A DNA stretch of 17,180 bases. It comes from Pleurotus ostreatus/Saccharomyces cerevisiae fusant (lineage: Eukaryota; Opisthokonta). Within the stretch, counting starts at the first letter, position 1; each line of letters starts with the position of its first letter. The notes under the pieces are model-generated. The model saw nothing but the letters and a program-made list of their open reading frames with translations, was not told the DNA's origin and searched no databases. Location of the stretch: assembly GCA_024196135.1 (NCBI GenBank), contig JAMQCK010000715.1, positions 1 through 17,180 on the forward strand, in the 5' to 3' direction. A program made the translations under genes and the position numbers. Below, piece by piece: positions 1-11,584 of the stretch.

Positions 1-29
1 GGGCCCGTTCTTGTCGTGGTGTCATACGT

Positions 30-544
30 TCATTTCCACCCATCAGCGGCGGAATGTTCCATTACGAGCTTGTGAGCATAGTGAAGCCATTCCATCCAGC
101 GCCATTCGTCCAGAGTGCGGATTTTTTGGGCATGGGACTCGTCCACGGTGGCGCGCGTGGTGTCCTCGACAGCGACTATGTGCGGTGGATTTAACCCGGC
201 GAGATAAAGGAGCAGCGTCAAACGAGCTACGCCGACGCCCCAGAGTCATTGTATAGCTTCTAGCTTGAGAGTCCGAGACTGAACCTCCGCATAAGTCTCG
301 ATGGGAGGCAGGCGGCAAGCCAACGTCAAGAAGGAGTGAGTTATGCGGCGGAGTAGTGCAGCCATTGCAGGATGACCTCGTCGAAGAAGTTGGTACAGTC
401 ATGAGTCGAATCAATTGTTTGAGGTCTGGACGGCTGACGCCAGAGGTGTTTATGACCAGGGTCGAGTATGATGATGGGAGGACACAACATCAGAGCGCCG
501 GCACTGGCCGAATTACGCCACTTCAGGGCGCGTGCGTGACTTGC
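30..544 (-). other. possible degraded or partial gene, minus strand
   Basis: No gene can be named in the first 800 bases. Two minus-strand open stretches look more protein-like than chance. One runs 544 to 341, opens after a TTTAG that could be a splice acceptor (545-547), contains an ATG at 490, and includes the local motif FFDEVILQWLHY before a TAA. The other runs 221 to 30 and includes WRWMEWLHYAHKLV before a TGA. The two share a W-L-H-Y pattern and could be neighbouring exons or decayed repeats of one gene, but I could not join them with convincing splice sites. The rest of the stretch, 545-799, shows nothing beyond the leader of the next gene. This could equally be chance open frame. Confidence 0.2.
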
Positions 545-799
545 CTAAAGTAGAAACCATTGTTCTTTGCCGGCATCAGCGTCCTCATCGACCAACGATT
601 ATCAGCTCCTACCGCGACGGCCTTTGAGCTCACTGGACATTGCGTTCTGTCAATAACTGACCAGTCTGCTCTATAGGTAATTCCAGTCCAGTACAGTCCA
701 GTGTCTGAAGGTCTTTGACTCGGTATCTGCCGTTCCGCTGATGACTAGCTGATGCAGGGAATGTACGGGCTTGTTCACTCCCTGCTTGTCTGACACAGC

Positions 800-2257
800 A
801 TGAATACCCCTTCATTGACTGAGGACTTAACACCAACCAAGATCCTGCCTCCTTCTGACAATGCATCACAAGATAAGAATCCTTCGGCCCCAATACATCT
901 CTTCCCTCCCGAGCTCCTCGCCGACATCTTCGACCTCACCGTGCCACCTTCTTGGTACCAACACTACGCCGGGCGCATCTTACTTCCCTTCACGCAAGTA
1001 TGCTCACACTGGCGCGCTGTAGCTCATTCGTGCATGTCCCACCTCTGGGCTGACATCCGCGTGCACATCGAGCACTCCCCGAAAGACTGGGGAAAGGTCG
1101 TCGCGGCATATCTCGAGCGCTCGTCCTCGAGCACGCGGCCGCTGATGATTACGCTGGACTTCACTATCGATCCCAACCCGTTCGCTGAGTCCGATGTCTG
1201 GCCGAGACTTGCGTGGGATCCCGAGGCATGGGCACTACTGTGTGCTCAGTCGCACCGGTGGGCGAAGGTCAAGCTGGATGCGATCCCGCGCGAGGCGTAT
1301 GCAGGGCAGTCCCTATATTGCCCATTCCTCTCACAACTATCTCTTGGCTTACTCGAAGAAACCTCCACTGGTTCGGGCGCGCCAGAATCCATCGCAGACG
1401 TCCCCACAACCTTCTTCGCCGACGCGCCCGCCCTCGAGGCCCTCGCCGTCTCCCTCGAGCACAAGCCCGCCTCCTTCGTCATCCCTCCCGCCTGGAAGCT
1501 CGCCCGCCTCTCCATCCTCGACCGCCTCACCACGCCCTCGGGCACCTTCGGCGCCTGCGCCCACGCCGTGCGCGCCTCCTCCCGCACCCTCACCCACCTC
1601 GCCATCGACGTCATGAATTTCGGCGAATGGATCGGCCCGCACGCGACGCTCCCCGCCCTCCAGACGCTCTACCTCGCGCGCGGCGCCCTCGCGGTCGCCC
1701 CGCGCTACCTCGCCGCGCCCGCCATCCATACACTCACCCTGTGCGCGGGCTGGGGGTGCGTGCACCCGCAGGAGCAGGCCGCGCTGGCGCTCATGGTGCG
1801 CCGCTCGGATGGCATGCCGCACCTGCGCACCATGTACCTCCGCGGGATGGCCGCGAACGGGCTGACCATCCACCCCTGCCTCGCGCTGTTCCCTAGCGTA
1901 ACTTCTCTCGCGCTCGACTTCCACACGCAGACCGCGCAGAACGAGCACGTCCGGATTGTGGGCAAATTCATGCACCGGGAGAGGCACTCCAGGGACCCGA
2001 AGCGGCTTGGGCAGCGGTTCAAGACGATGCCGGAGCTGAGGTCGTTGTCGATTGTGTTTGGGGAGCAGTGGAAGAAGAATGTGTTGATCGGGCACTTCGT
2101 GCGGCATATGCTGGAGAGGAGAGCGGTGAATCCGGAGGGGTCGAGGACGTTAAAGACGTTCGATAGCGACATGGTACCGGACGGGCATGTAGTAGGGGAA
2201 TGGCCGGTGCTGAGGCTCTTTGATGAGCCAAGGGGGATGGAGTTTCCTGTGCCATAG
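800..2257 (+). CDS. F-box-like protein (single exon, 485 aa)
   Basis: Probable substrate-recognition subunit of an SCF (Skp1-Cullin-F-box) ubiquitin ligase, of the type greatly expanded in mushroom-forming fungi. The F-box-like domain is at about residues 32-85. It opens with the typical LFPPELLADIF, followed after an insertion by FTQVCSHWRAVAHSCMSHLWADI, the usual CRxWR-x-A-x-x-x-P-x-LW pattern of the family. The remaining 400 residues have irregular leucine-rich stretches (for example LQTLYLARGAL and LRTMYLRGM), as expected for a degenerate LRR substrate-binding half. No intron is needed; the frame is open from ATG to TAG. Third codon positions are C-rich at about 1400-1760 and turn G-rich after about 1990. 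It converges on COX17, with 204 bp between the two stop codons. The target protein cannot be predicted. Confidence 0.85.
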   Translation: MNTPSLTEDLTPTKILPPSDNASQDKNPSAPIHLFPPELLADIFDLTVPPSWYQHYAGRILLPFTQVCSHWRAVAHSCMSHLWADIRVHIEHSPKDWGKVVAAYLERSSSSTRPLMITLDFTIDPNPFAESDVWPRLAWDPEAWALLCAQSHRWAKVKLDAIPREAYAGQSLYCPFLSQLSLGLLEETSTGSGAPESIADVPTTFFADAPALEALAVSLEHKPASFVIPPAWKLARLSILDRLTTPSGTFGACAHAVRASSRTLTHLAIDVMNFGEWIGPHATLPALQTLYLARGALAVAPRYLAAPAIHTLTLCAGWGCVHPQEQAALALMVRRSDGMPHLRTMYLRGMAANGLTIHPCLALFPSVTSLALDFHTQTAQNEHVRIVGKFMHRERHSRDPKRLGQRFKTMPELRSLSIVFGEQWKKNVLIGHFVRHMLERRAVNPEGSRTLKTFDSDMVPDGHVVGEWPVLRLFDEPRGMEFPVP

Positions 2258-2461
2258 ATGTGGTCTGGATACAGAGATCAGTACATACCTTGAACTTCAT
2301 TCGAGGCGCGCAGGTCTGCTAGACCCGACTTGATGAGGGACATCAGAGGCAGTAAAGTGATGAGGGGAGGTTGAGATTATGGCATCGCTTTACAGACTCG
2401 AACATAAATTACACCAGTCTAGAGGTGATCCCCTGCCGATACATGGTGGGGGTGTAGTAGC

Positions 2462-2813
2462 TTAGATGTTGAAGCCGAGCCCACGCATGCAGGCGACGTG
2501 GCTCGCGACGAGCTCCTTGCACTTCTCGTCCGCCTCTGCGCCGTTCGCGAGGAAGCAGTCATCTCGCGCGCGCTTGGTCTGTGGGCAGGCGCAGCATCTA
2601 TAACGGTCATGGGTCAGCCAAACATGTAGTGAAGATCGGGGAGAACACGCACGGCTTCAACCCCTGCGGGTTCAAGGGGTTCTGCTTGGGGTCCGTCGGA
2701 TCGAACTTCGCTGGCGGCGCAGGGGCCGGGGACCACCAAGAAGTCAGCTAGATCGAATCCCTTCAGTCCCACATCCCCATCGCCAGCTATCTGCAGCGCA
2801 CCTTCTCAAACAT
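2462..2813 (-). CDS. COX17: cytochrome c oxidase copper chaperone Cox17
   Basis: Small soluble protein of cytosol and mitochondrial intermembrane space that hands Cu(I) to Sco1 and Cox11 for cytochrome c oxidase assembly. The gene is easily missed because it is split into three exons: 2802-2813 (only four codons, MFEK), 2653-2747 and 2462-2597. The introns are 54 and 55 nt (2748-2801, 2598-2652), both GT-AG with CTGA-type branch sites. The spliced product is 80 aa, a typical family length. It carries the copper-binding motif KPCCACP (Cys37, Cys38, Cys40) and the twin CX9C helices (Cys40-X9-Cys50 and Cys62-X9-Cys72) used for Mia40 import, and ends MRGLGFNI, close to the conserved family C-terminus. 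The N-terminal Trp/Pro/Ala-rich segment is variable in fungi. The single-frame open reading frame covering this place on the same strand is a different frame and is not the gene. Confidence 0.93.
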
Positions 2814-3693
2814 GGTTGGAGAGTCTGAGGAACGAGGAGAGCGCAAGGAGAGTCGCGGACGGTGGCTGAGTAAAGGCAAGCCGGGCCGCAGGGGATGGGT
2901 GACATGTTGCGATCCGAGCACCGGTCCGATGCGCCGATATGGCGGCTCGGCGCTCGCCGGGAGCGACTTGTTCTCTTCCACGTCGCTTTGGAGGCTCGCC
3001 TGGATATTGCGACATTATACGCGATGGTGGGCTGCTTACCGGAGAGGTCTAGATGCTGACTGCCCTTCTTTGGGAGCGTTGAGACTGATATTGCTTCTGG
3101 ATATGTAGCAGAAAAGGCTCAGCAGCGTGGCTCTTTACATACGCTACGAGGCGCCCTCGCGTGCCCATAAATCTTGCAGTGGCTGAAGTATCTGACTGGT
3201 GTGTAGTAGCCGATAGGAATGCATCCTCTGACCCCTTGTCGTTGTCATCTGGCCAGCGCTTTCATGGATATTGGCATCGGCAGTACTGCTGGTCTGACAG
3301 AATGTCTATCTGGCGATGACTTTCCATTTTCAATCTCGCGGCCTCTCTCAGGCTCTCTGCGACTTAGAGAAACAGACGAATACGCGCAGTATGAGTTCTA
3401 CAGCGCGTCTCTCAGAAGTCCACCCTTGTTCGATGGTGAGTGGTGTCATCAATACCTTCATCGCCCGTCGCGGCACTCATTCGCTCACAGACTGTATCAC
3501 AGAGTTTCGACGCGTCTTGATGCTGCCACTGTATCGTCCCTTTGTCGTCCAACTTTACCCTGGCTTGGCTCTTGTCCTCGACGTGAAGGGCGATAGAGCG
3601 ACCCAGGCAGTCGCGCACGTGGCCCGTGGACGTTGATCGCGAGACTTCTGTCTGGCAGACGTCTGACCACTGCCGACATCCTATCAGCCCAGA
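2814..3693. other. divergent intergenic region between COX17 and ADP1-like gene
   Basis: About 0.9 kb separates the two divergent start codons. Next to COX17 (2816-2875) the minus strand is pyrimidine-rich, as expected of a fungal leader or core promoter. A CATAAAT string lies at 3165-3171, but its distance from either start makes it doubtful as a TATA box. Open frames here (for example 3219-3596) have no recognisable domain, no intron signals joining them to anything, and no protein-like composition. I see no RNA gene. Confidence 0.5.
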
Positions 3694-3735
3694 ATGAAGG
3701 ACATCCGCTCGCCAGCTTGCTTCCCCCCACCATGA
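3694..3735 (+). promoter_or_regulatory. uORF overlapping the start of the ABC transporter
   Basis: An ATG at 3694 opens a 13-codon frame whose TGA (3733-3735) overlaps the main ATG (3732-3734) in an ATGA arrangement. If transcription starts upstream of 3694, ribosomes would meet this uORF first and would need to reinitiate or leaky-scan to make the transporter. The overlap is plain in the sequence; its presence in the mRNA is not known. Confidence 0.45.
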
Positions 3736-6700
3736 GGAAGTACGCGCTGCCCTTGCTGGTGCTCCTCTTACCTGCTCTGACCCTCGCGCAAACCTGCGAA
3801 AACTATGGGGTCCAGAACGGCTCGTCTTGTGCTTGTCCGGTCGGGTTTGGGGGAGACTCGTGCTCGGACATGGCGTGTGGGGGGACGATATTCGATGGCG
3901 CGCAGAGGTCGATGACGACCCATCGATCTGGCGCATTCGCCAACTTGACCGCGTCGGACTGCTCTTGCGAGGATGGGTGGACAGGGACAGGGTGCAACGT
4001 CTGCCAGACATCGAGCGCATGCCAGGCTTGGGATGGCGCGTCGTCGTCTTCGTCTTCTCTTGGCGACTCAACCTCCATTCAAAATAACACCCTTGTATGC
4101 AACACGGAGCCCCGCGTCTACGCCTCCAGCCAGATGAGCTGTGACGTGAAGGTGCGCTTCCTCGAATTCACTACCCATTCGACGCCTCCCTGACGGCCTT
4201 CCGCAGAACCCCACCTTGCAGGCCATCTTCCCGCTGTCCTCCACATTGAACATCATGCGCACCCTAGACCCGTCGCTCTCCCCGCTTCCCAACGTCACCT
4301 CCTTCGGCGTGTCGATGTCGGTCTTCGCGCAACTCATTTACGACGGGGTCGAGCAGTTCTATTGTACGGCAGACTCGTGCACGCAGGACTTCGACAACAG
4401 CACGAACAAGGCGGATTGGAGCTGCCAGAACTTGCAATGCACTTGCCGCGCGAACACGAGCTTCTGTGGTGGGGTGTCCATCTCGGACATCACACAGGTC
4501 ATCAATGGGCTCAGCGGCGAGCTCGATATCGATTGCGAGACTCCTGACTCGTCAGGCCAGGCAGCTTGCTCGTTCAAGCAGAGTATGCTCACTAGTCTCT
4601 TCGGCGCGGACGGCTTGTCGCTGAGTGGGTGTCGCTTTGGTGAATGCGTTCGGCAATATGTTATCGACAATGCTACCGATTCGTCTTCTCCCAGCGACGA
4701 CCAAGGAAGCTCGCTCAGCGCTGGGGTTATCGCAGGCTTGGCCGTCGTTGGGGCGCTTGTCGGGCTTGTTATCTTGCTCATCATCTTTGGATTCCTGAAG
4801 CAGCGCCGAGCACGTCGTACCGGGAATGTCGACCTCGGCAACGGAGGCGTAGGCATCGAATGGCGTAACCTCACCTACACGGTCGCCGGAGACAAGACCG
4901 TCCTCGACGATGTCACAGGTGCTGTCCGCCCCGGCCAAATCGTCGCTATCCTCGGCCCCAGTGGCGCCGGCAAGACCACCCTCGTCGAGATCCTCGCCGG
5001 CAAGAGCAAGTCCGGCGACATCGCCGGCAGCGTCATCTATACCGGCACCCACGAAACCGCCCGCCGCCCGCGCATCGGCTTCGTCCCCCAACAAGACGTC
5101 CTCCCCTCCATGCTCACCGTCCGCGAGGCCCTGCTCTTCGCCGCGCGCCTACGGCTTCCGGAAGCCCTCCCGGACACCGAGAAAGCCGCCCGCGTCGACG
5201 CGCTCATCGAGCGCCTCGGCCTCGCCAACGTCGCCACCACCCGCATCGGCGGCGCGCGCACGCGCGGGATCTCCGGCGGCGAGATGCGCCGCGTCTCCAT
5301 CGGCCTCGAGCTCGTCGGCAGCCCGGACGTGCTCATCCTCGACGAGCCGACGAGCGGGCTGGACAGCGTCTCCGCGGCGCGCATCGCGAACGTCCTCCGC
5401 GATATCGCGCACGACCCCGCGCGCCCGACGGCGGTGGTGGCGAGCATCCACCAGCCGAGCAGCCAGTTGTACCACGCGTTCGACGGGGTGGTGCTGTTGG
5501 CGCATGGGAATGCGCTGTACGCGGGGCATGGGAGGTTTGGGCCGGTGGACTACTTTAGGGGGAGGGAGGGGGTGGGGGAGTATCCGGAGGGGTATAATGT
5601 GGCGGACTATCTGCTGGAGATTGCGAGTGACGCGCCGGCGGGGCTGTTCCAAAGGGGCGTGGCCTATCAGAAGGAAGGATCCTCGTTTGCGCGGGGCGCG
5701 TCGGCGTCCGACCAGGCGATCTCGGAGAAGACGAGCGCGGACGATGTGGAGATGCTCTCCAAGGGGCACAAACACTCGCAGCACTGGAACTCGAGGCCGG
5801 TCAGGGGATGGAGACGATGGTCGCCGTCTTGGGCGACGTTGCGCGTGGATTATGCGACGACATTCTTGACGCAGATCGAGGTGCTGTCGGGGCGGGAGTG
5901 GAAAATCCTGCGGAGGTGAGCAGTCTTTGTGGGCTGTTGACCGCTTGCTGACCCACTGTTCTCTGCAGGGATAAGACCTTATGCCTGGCTCACATTGGTA
6001 TCGCCTCGGTGCTCGGCGTCTTTTGCGGTACGACTGACGTGTTCAGTATGTTGGCCCAGTGCTGACCTTACTTGCCTCCTCAGGTGGTCTGTACTACCAC
6101 ACGGATCAAAGCATCGCTGGCTTCCAGTCTCGCGTCGGCTGCTTGTTCTTTGTGGTTCGTGTTCGCTCGTCTCGAATTATTGTCGTAACCCTGACCGCTA
6201 ATTAGGGCGCACTCATCGCGTTCTCCTCGCTGAGCGCCTTGTTCAATGTGGTTCAAGCGCGTGAGCTCTTCTTGCGCGAGCGGTCAAGTGGGTTCTATAG
6301 GTCAGTCAGAGGGAAAGGCTGTTGCACGAAGGTTCAATTGACCAATGGGACAGTCCTACTGCGTGGTTAGCGACGCGTATCCTCTTTGACGTCGTGCCAC
6401 TGCGATTGCTGCCGACGATCATTGTCTCGACTATGTACGTGACGATCAACATAGTCATCTTACTTGGATAGACTCACGCGAGACGCTTTGCAGAACGTAC
6501 TGGATGGCCGGCCTTGCGGACGATGCTGCTCACTTCTTCAAGTACCTCTTCATTCTTGTCTTGTATACGCTTGCAATCACGCTTTGGGTTCGCCTCTCGC
6601 TCCTTTGCCGTCGCCTCAAGCTGACCCTGTCGTGCAGAATTTCTTTCTCGGCACTCTGTTTGAGAACGGAGGAGTCGCCATCCTGCTCTCAGCGTTGTCA

Positions 6701-7137
6701 GCGCTCTATCAGATGACAGTGAGTGCTGTCCTTGCTTTTCCCTTCGACCTTCAGACTGACGGTCTCGCTCAGTTCGCCGGCTTCTTCGTCCATCTCACCT
6801 CCATACCGCCCGTGCTCCGCTGGCTGCAGTGGCTTTGCCCGCTCAAGTACTGTCTCGAGGCGCTCTCGGTCAACGAAGTTGGTGCAGGGCTAATGATCGA
6901 GGACACGTTAGAGGGCGTGCCGGTGAATGTGTCCGCGAGCTTGATCATGGAGATGGTGAGTTTCGACGGCGTTCCTTCAAGCTGAGTCAACCGAGGCTGA
7001 TTATCTCTACTCCATAGCTCTTTGGCTTCAAACAGAACGCGTACTATAGGGATGTGTTGGTTCTCTTTGCCTTCATCGCTGGGTTCGGGATCGCTGCGGT
7101 CATGGTGGTGTGGTTGAAGGTTCGGGAGAGGAGATGA
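3732..7137 (+). CDS. ADP1: ADP1-type ABCG transporter with N-terminal EGF-like ectodomain
   Basis: Half-size ABC transporter of the ABCG family, resembling yeast Adp1; the substrate is unknown. Ten exons: 3732-4151, 4207-5915, 5969-6027, 6084-6154, 6206-6300, 6354-6434, 6494-6587, 6638-6718, 6773-6955, 7018-7137. The nine introns are 50-62 nt, and the phases all close to give 970 aa. Order of parts: signal peptide (residues 1-20, ending LTLA), Cys-rich EGF-like ectodomain (CSCEDGWTGTGC) with N-glycosylation sites, one membrane helix (about 311-336), then the ATPase. ATPase motifs: Walker A GPSGAGKTT from 390, Q-loop VPQQD, signature ISGGE at 495-499, Walker B LILDEP with D519 and E520, and H-loop His555. 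The C-terminal membrane domain (about 705-965) holds family segments such as FCGGLYYHT, LFLRERSSGFYSPTAW and NFFLGTLFENGG. The start is the only in-frame ATG before the signal peptide. Nothing looks broken. Confidence 0.93.
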
Positions 7138-7479
7138 CGAGGCGAACTTGGATGAACATGATGGGTCTAAATCTCGGACTTTGTAGCACGCATTGGACTC
7201 GTATCAGTAGAGTATATGTATCAGTATGGACATGAATGTTGAACATGTAGAATCCCAAGAGGGTGGACGAACATGCAACGAAGACTTGCTCTCGGCCCGT
7301 AGGGCGTACACGAGTATGACGTCGACGCGAAGTGATGAAGGACTTGTCCAGATCAGTCATGTCACACTCCGACTCTACTACAGCCTGCACTGCTTGCCAG
7401 CGTCGCTGTCTGCCGCACTCATAGGACCTCCAGGACCTGCTCTAGCCACTATAAGCTGACGAGCTGAGATCTACCCACC
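7138..7479. other. intergenic region between ABC transporter and sirtuin
   Basis: This 342-bp tandem intergenic region holds the 3' end of the transporter mRNA and the promoter of the sirtuin. A TATAAG lies at 7450-7455, but only 25 bp before the sirtuin ATG, so it is unlikely to be the TATA box for that start. No gene or RNA element is seen. Confidence 0.4.
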
Positions 7480-9211
<1,732 letters not shown>

Positions 9212-9736
9212 GCACATAATCCTCGTGACTGTATAGTATGTAGCAATGTACTGTATTCCGCTGTGTCTTAGCGACGATTGGGTGGTCTGTTTATCTCGCA
9301 CTATGGTTTTGGGATGCGAGGAAACCACAATGTTTGACACGACGAAAAAGGATGCTGGCAAGCCAGTACACCTAGAAAAGACCACACAACTCTCATCTTC
9401 AGCACAAAGGCCAGCCACGCAGCACATTGTCAAGTACATTTTCCGAAGAAGCGCGCCGGACAATGGCCATTGAGGGCGCCTGTGATTGAAATAACCCCGA
9501 AGCGGAACCAAATTACGCGGGGCCTGCCGCATTTGGTTCCGCTGGAGGACGTCGAGGGTTGGCCTTGACCACCCCATGCCACACCGCATAGCACTGCCCG
9601 CAGCTGGCCTGCGCGCCTTCTTTCATGTTCTCTCCATTGATACGCAGTCTAGTCCGGCGCTTGTGTCGCCTCGTGTTTAGGTCAAAGACGGGGTCCCGTG
9701 ACTAGCTCGTGTCTTCCATTGATCGGACCGGCGGGG
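9212..9736. other. intergenic region downstream of sirtuin
   Basis: No gene is recognisable. Open frames on either strand are short and unlike protein. The region contains the inverted repeat annotated at 9501-9543 and then leads into a promoter-like segment. Confidence 0.5.
9501..9543. repeat. perfect 13-bp inverted repeat with nested short stem
   Basis: The left arm 9501-9513 (AGCGGAACCAAAT) is the exact reverse complement of 9531-9543. The 17-nt spacer contains a further GCGG (9517-9520) and CCGC (9527-9530) that can pair, so an RNA or extruded DNA hairpin of about 17 bp with an internal loop is possible. It lies 290 bp after the sirtuin stop and about 200 bp before the next promoter. It could be a 3'-processing structure, a protein-binding palindrome, or the remnant of a small inverted-repeat element. 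Confidence 0.75.
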
Positions 9737-9872
9737 TACAAAAGGCCAGGGTCCTCGCTTGATCCCCCATCTCCCATCTTCTCTTCTGCCCCCATCACCT
9801 CCCCCGAGTGATGAGCGCGTCGCAGGGCGTGTCTCTCCCTTGCTTCTCTTCTTCTCTCTTCCTCTTTGCGCT
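9737..9872 (+). promoter_or_regulatory. probable Pol II core promoter and CT-rich leader of the ribozyme-bearing unit
   Basis: A TACAAAAG (9737-9744) is followed about 25-30 bp later by long pyrimidine tracts (9762-9805 and 9832-9870). In fungi, CT-rich tracts next to the transcription start are typical of strongly expressed Pol II genes. No convincing protein gene begins immediately downstream, so the likely product is the long repeat-containing RNA described at 9770-13760. The start site is inferred. Confidence 0.45.
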
Positions 9873-10010
9873 CTACTATACACGACGAGCGGCTTGCGAT
9901 CGTCGCGGTGTCCACTGCGCCTGACATCGTCCCCCGCGTCGTTTGCTCGTTACCGTTCTCGCTCCTCCTCGTGTCTTGCACCATCGTGTCTCCTACTATA
10001 GTCTACCTAC

Positions 10011-11026
10011 ATGCCACCTACCTACAATCCCCAAGCCGGCCTCAACACCGCTCCTCGACGCGTTCTCTTTCACGACCGCCACTTTGTGGCGGATAGGCGC
10101 CTGGCTTTACCGGACGCTCAAGGCTTTCGTGGACGGGTATTTGTGACGAAAAGTGGCTCTCAAGGTGTGTGGCAATGCTAGTGCGCGCATGCTTCTGCTC
10201 ATTGCTTCTGTAGATCGTCGACGCCACTTGACCCTGGATGCTGGCTTGTCACTAGGTGTGTGATCACTCACCTTCCCATCATTCTCCATACTGATTATCT
10301 ATCAGGATCTTCGCGTCTCTATTTGCGTCTACGCTCTTATGCCTGCGCTTTCTCTTTCGTCGGCGCCACTCCTTCGCGAACGAGACGCCATTCGACCACC
10401 GACCTCAAGCGCGTCAAGTCCGATCGCACTACTTCACCTACCTTTTGCTCATCGACCTCAAGCTTATTCAAGGCTCTCCGTCGACACCAACGAACCTACG
10501 TCAACATCCTCAAAGACCTCTCCCGACTCTTCTACAGTGTGTGCAAGGCCCGTCGGTTTGTCTTTTTCCTCTTCGATCCTCAAGACGCGCTCTCGACATC
10601 AAGACACGCCTTCTACCACGCGATCTACTTTCGACATCAAGACGAACCACAGACGCTCACCGAACCTTGCTTCGCTTCGATACCTGCAAGACCGGCTCTC
10701 GACCTCCGCACGACTCGCTCTCTAGCTGCTCTACGTCGCCCTCTCGAATCGGTTTCTCTCTGCCCATCGACCTCCCGGAGCAAGATCGAGTGCAAGACTC
10801 AACATGCGTGCCTCAAGCGACTTGTGTGCCTCAAGATCCCTTGGGATAGGTACATCGCCGGCGGGCGATGCACCGGCGCCAGACCTCAACGTGGTCCAAG
10901 GGTGAACCCCTCGGCTCTGTCGAGGGGGCCAACTGGCGTTCGGGAGCGCAGGAGTGAGCGTGAGGTGAGTTTCAACTCTGCTATCCGTTCGCCATGGCTG
11001 ACGGCCTTTCGCAGCGTGATGCGTGA
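10011..11026 (+). CDS. possible spliced ORF upstream of and through ribozyme 1 (doubtful)
   Basis: An ATG at 10011 opens a frame that stays open across two predicted introns (10165-10213 and 10256-10305). It continues through ribozyme 1 and, if the 10965-11014 intron is removed, ends at TGA 11024-11026 after 288 codons. Without that splice it ends at 11030. The predicted protein is rich in Arg, Ser, Thr and Leu, has no known domain, and its distal half is direct translation of CTCAAGAC-like repeats and of the ribozyme. The frame may be open only because the DNA is GC-rich. It could also be a real leader peptide whose mRNA is cut by the ribozyme. I consider non-coding more likely. Confidence 0.2.
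10838..10939 (+). ncRNA. HDV-like self-cleaving ribozyme, copy 1
   Basis: P1 is 10838-10844 (CCCTTGG) with 10896-10902 (CCAAGGG). J1/2 carries an extra hairpin, 10849-10859 with 10864-10874: ten pairs, one A/C mismatch, GGCG loop. P2 is 10876-10882 (GCGCCAG) with 10933-10939 (CTGGCGT). P3 is ACC/GGT, 10883-10885 with 10893-10895. L3 is TCAACGT. P1.1 can form between C10887-A10888 and T10903-G10904. P4 is 10907-10913 (CCCCTCG) with 10921-10927. J4/2 reads G-C-C-A-A, with the expected catalytic C at 10929, equivalent to C75 of the HDV genomic ribozyme. The cleavage site would lie just before 10838. The 5' flank is a CTCAAGA-rich sequence shared with copy 4. Confidence 0.9.
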
Positions 11027-11584
11027 TTGAATGAGCTTGGAGTGTGCTCGACCGCAACAGTCGGTGCATGGCGAATGCGCGCTGGTTTCAACCTTCTCGG
11101 TCTCTCCGTCAGTCTTCTCATGTTGAGGTTGAGATCGCGCACGAGTTACAGCTCTCGTCGCTGTCTACGCTCCCCTCACTGTAAGAGCCCGAGGTCTCTC
11201 GCGCCTTGCGAGCTGACGCGTCTAGCGCCTGAGTCTAACGTGCGTGCCCCTTCTACTTCTCTTCCCCAATCTTGCTGATCAACTTTCAGTGTCGCGCTTC
11301 CGCCGACGTTAACGCGCTCTCGATGTGATAAGCTGCCTCAGTCTCCTCACTCCCTTAGCCCTCGCCCTTCGACCTATCGTTCCCGCCCTTCGACCGCTCG
11401 TACTCATCAGTATCGCGCTCTCGGAGGTCCACGTCACGCGCTCGCTTGCCCCGTCATCGCTGGTCTCTCCGTCGTTTTGCTTGAGCTTCGTCATCGCATT
11501 CGGCCCTCGTCCTCTCCCACCGCTATAGCCACCTTTCTCTATCACAAGGTCTCCCTAACGGGGAGACCGGGCCCGAAGGGCCTT
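10940..11584 (+). repeat. module 1 spacer, homologous to module 2
   Basis: The sequence after ribozyme 1 contains GGAGTGAGCGTGAG directly before a 50-nt intron (10965-11014), then an exon with a small hairpin (stem 11049-11052 with 11060-11063). A second 50-nt intron (11240-11289) ends just before TGTCGCGCTTCCGCCGAC. The same order and near-identical junction strings occur after ribozyme 2, so the two modules are diverged tandem duplicates. Exonic sequence has stops in all three plus frames. The last 40 bases hold the double hairpin upstream of ribozyme 2. Confidence 0.75.
11548..11582 (+). repeat. double hairpin just upstream of ribozyme 2
   Basis: GGTCTCCC (11548-11555) pairs with GGGAGACC (11561-11568). 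Then GGCCC (11570-11574) pairs with GGGCC (11578-11582) around a GAA loop. It ends 2 nt before the predicted cleavage site and recurs before ribozymes 3 and 5. After cleavage it would form the 3' end of the upstream RNA. Confidence 0.75.

Noticed and set aside
1349..2107. 252-codon minus-strand open frame
   Set aside because: Antisense shadow of the F-box gene; Arg/Glu-rich composition is typical of reading the complement of GC-biased codons.
2419..2610. 63-codon minus-strand open frame over the last exon of COX17
   Set aside because: Wrong frame; the spliced frame gives the real CX9C protein.
2751..2766. GATCGAATCCC resembling a tRNA B box
   Set aside because: It straddles the 3' end of COX17 intron 1 and no A box or cloverleaf can be drawn around it.
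3412..4071. 219-codon minus-strand open frame over the start of the ABC transporter
   Set aside because: Antisense to a signal peptide and EGF-like ectodomain with clear coding sense on the plus strand; no domain of its own.
4910..5869. 319-codon plus-strand open frame inside the ABC transporter
   Set aside because: Frame-shifted shadow of the ATPase exon; Ser/Arg/Ala-rich without domains, while the other frame has all ABC motifs.
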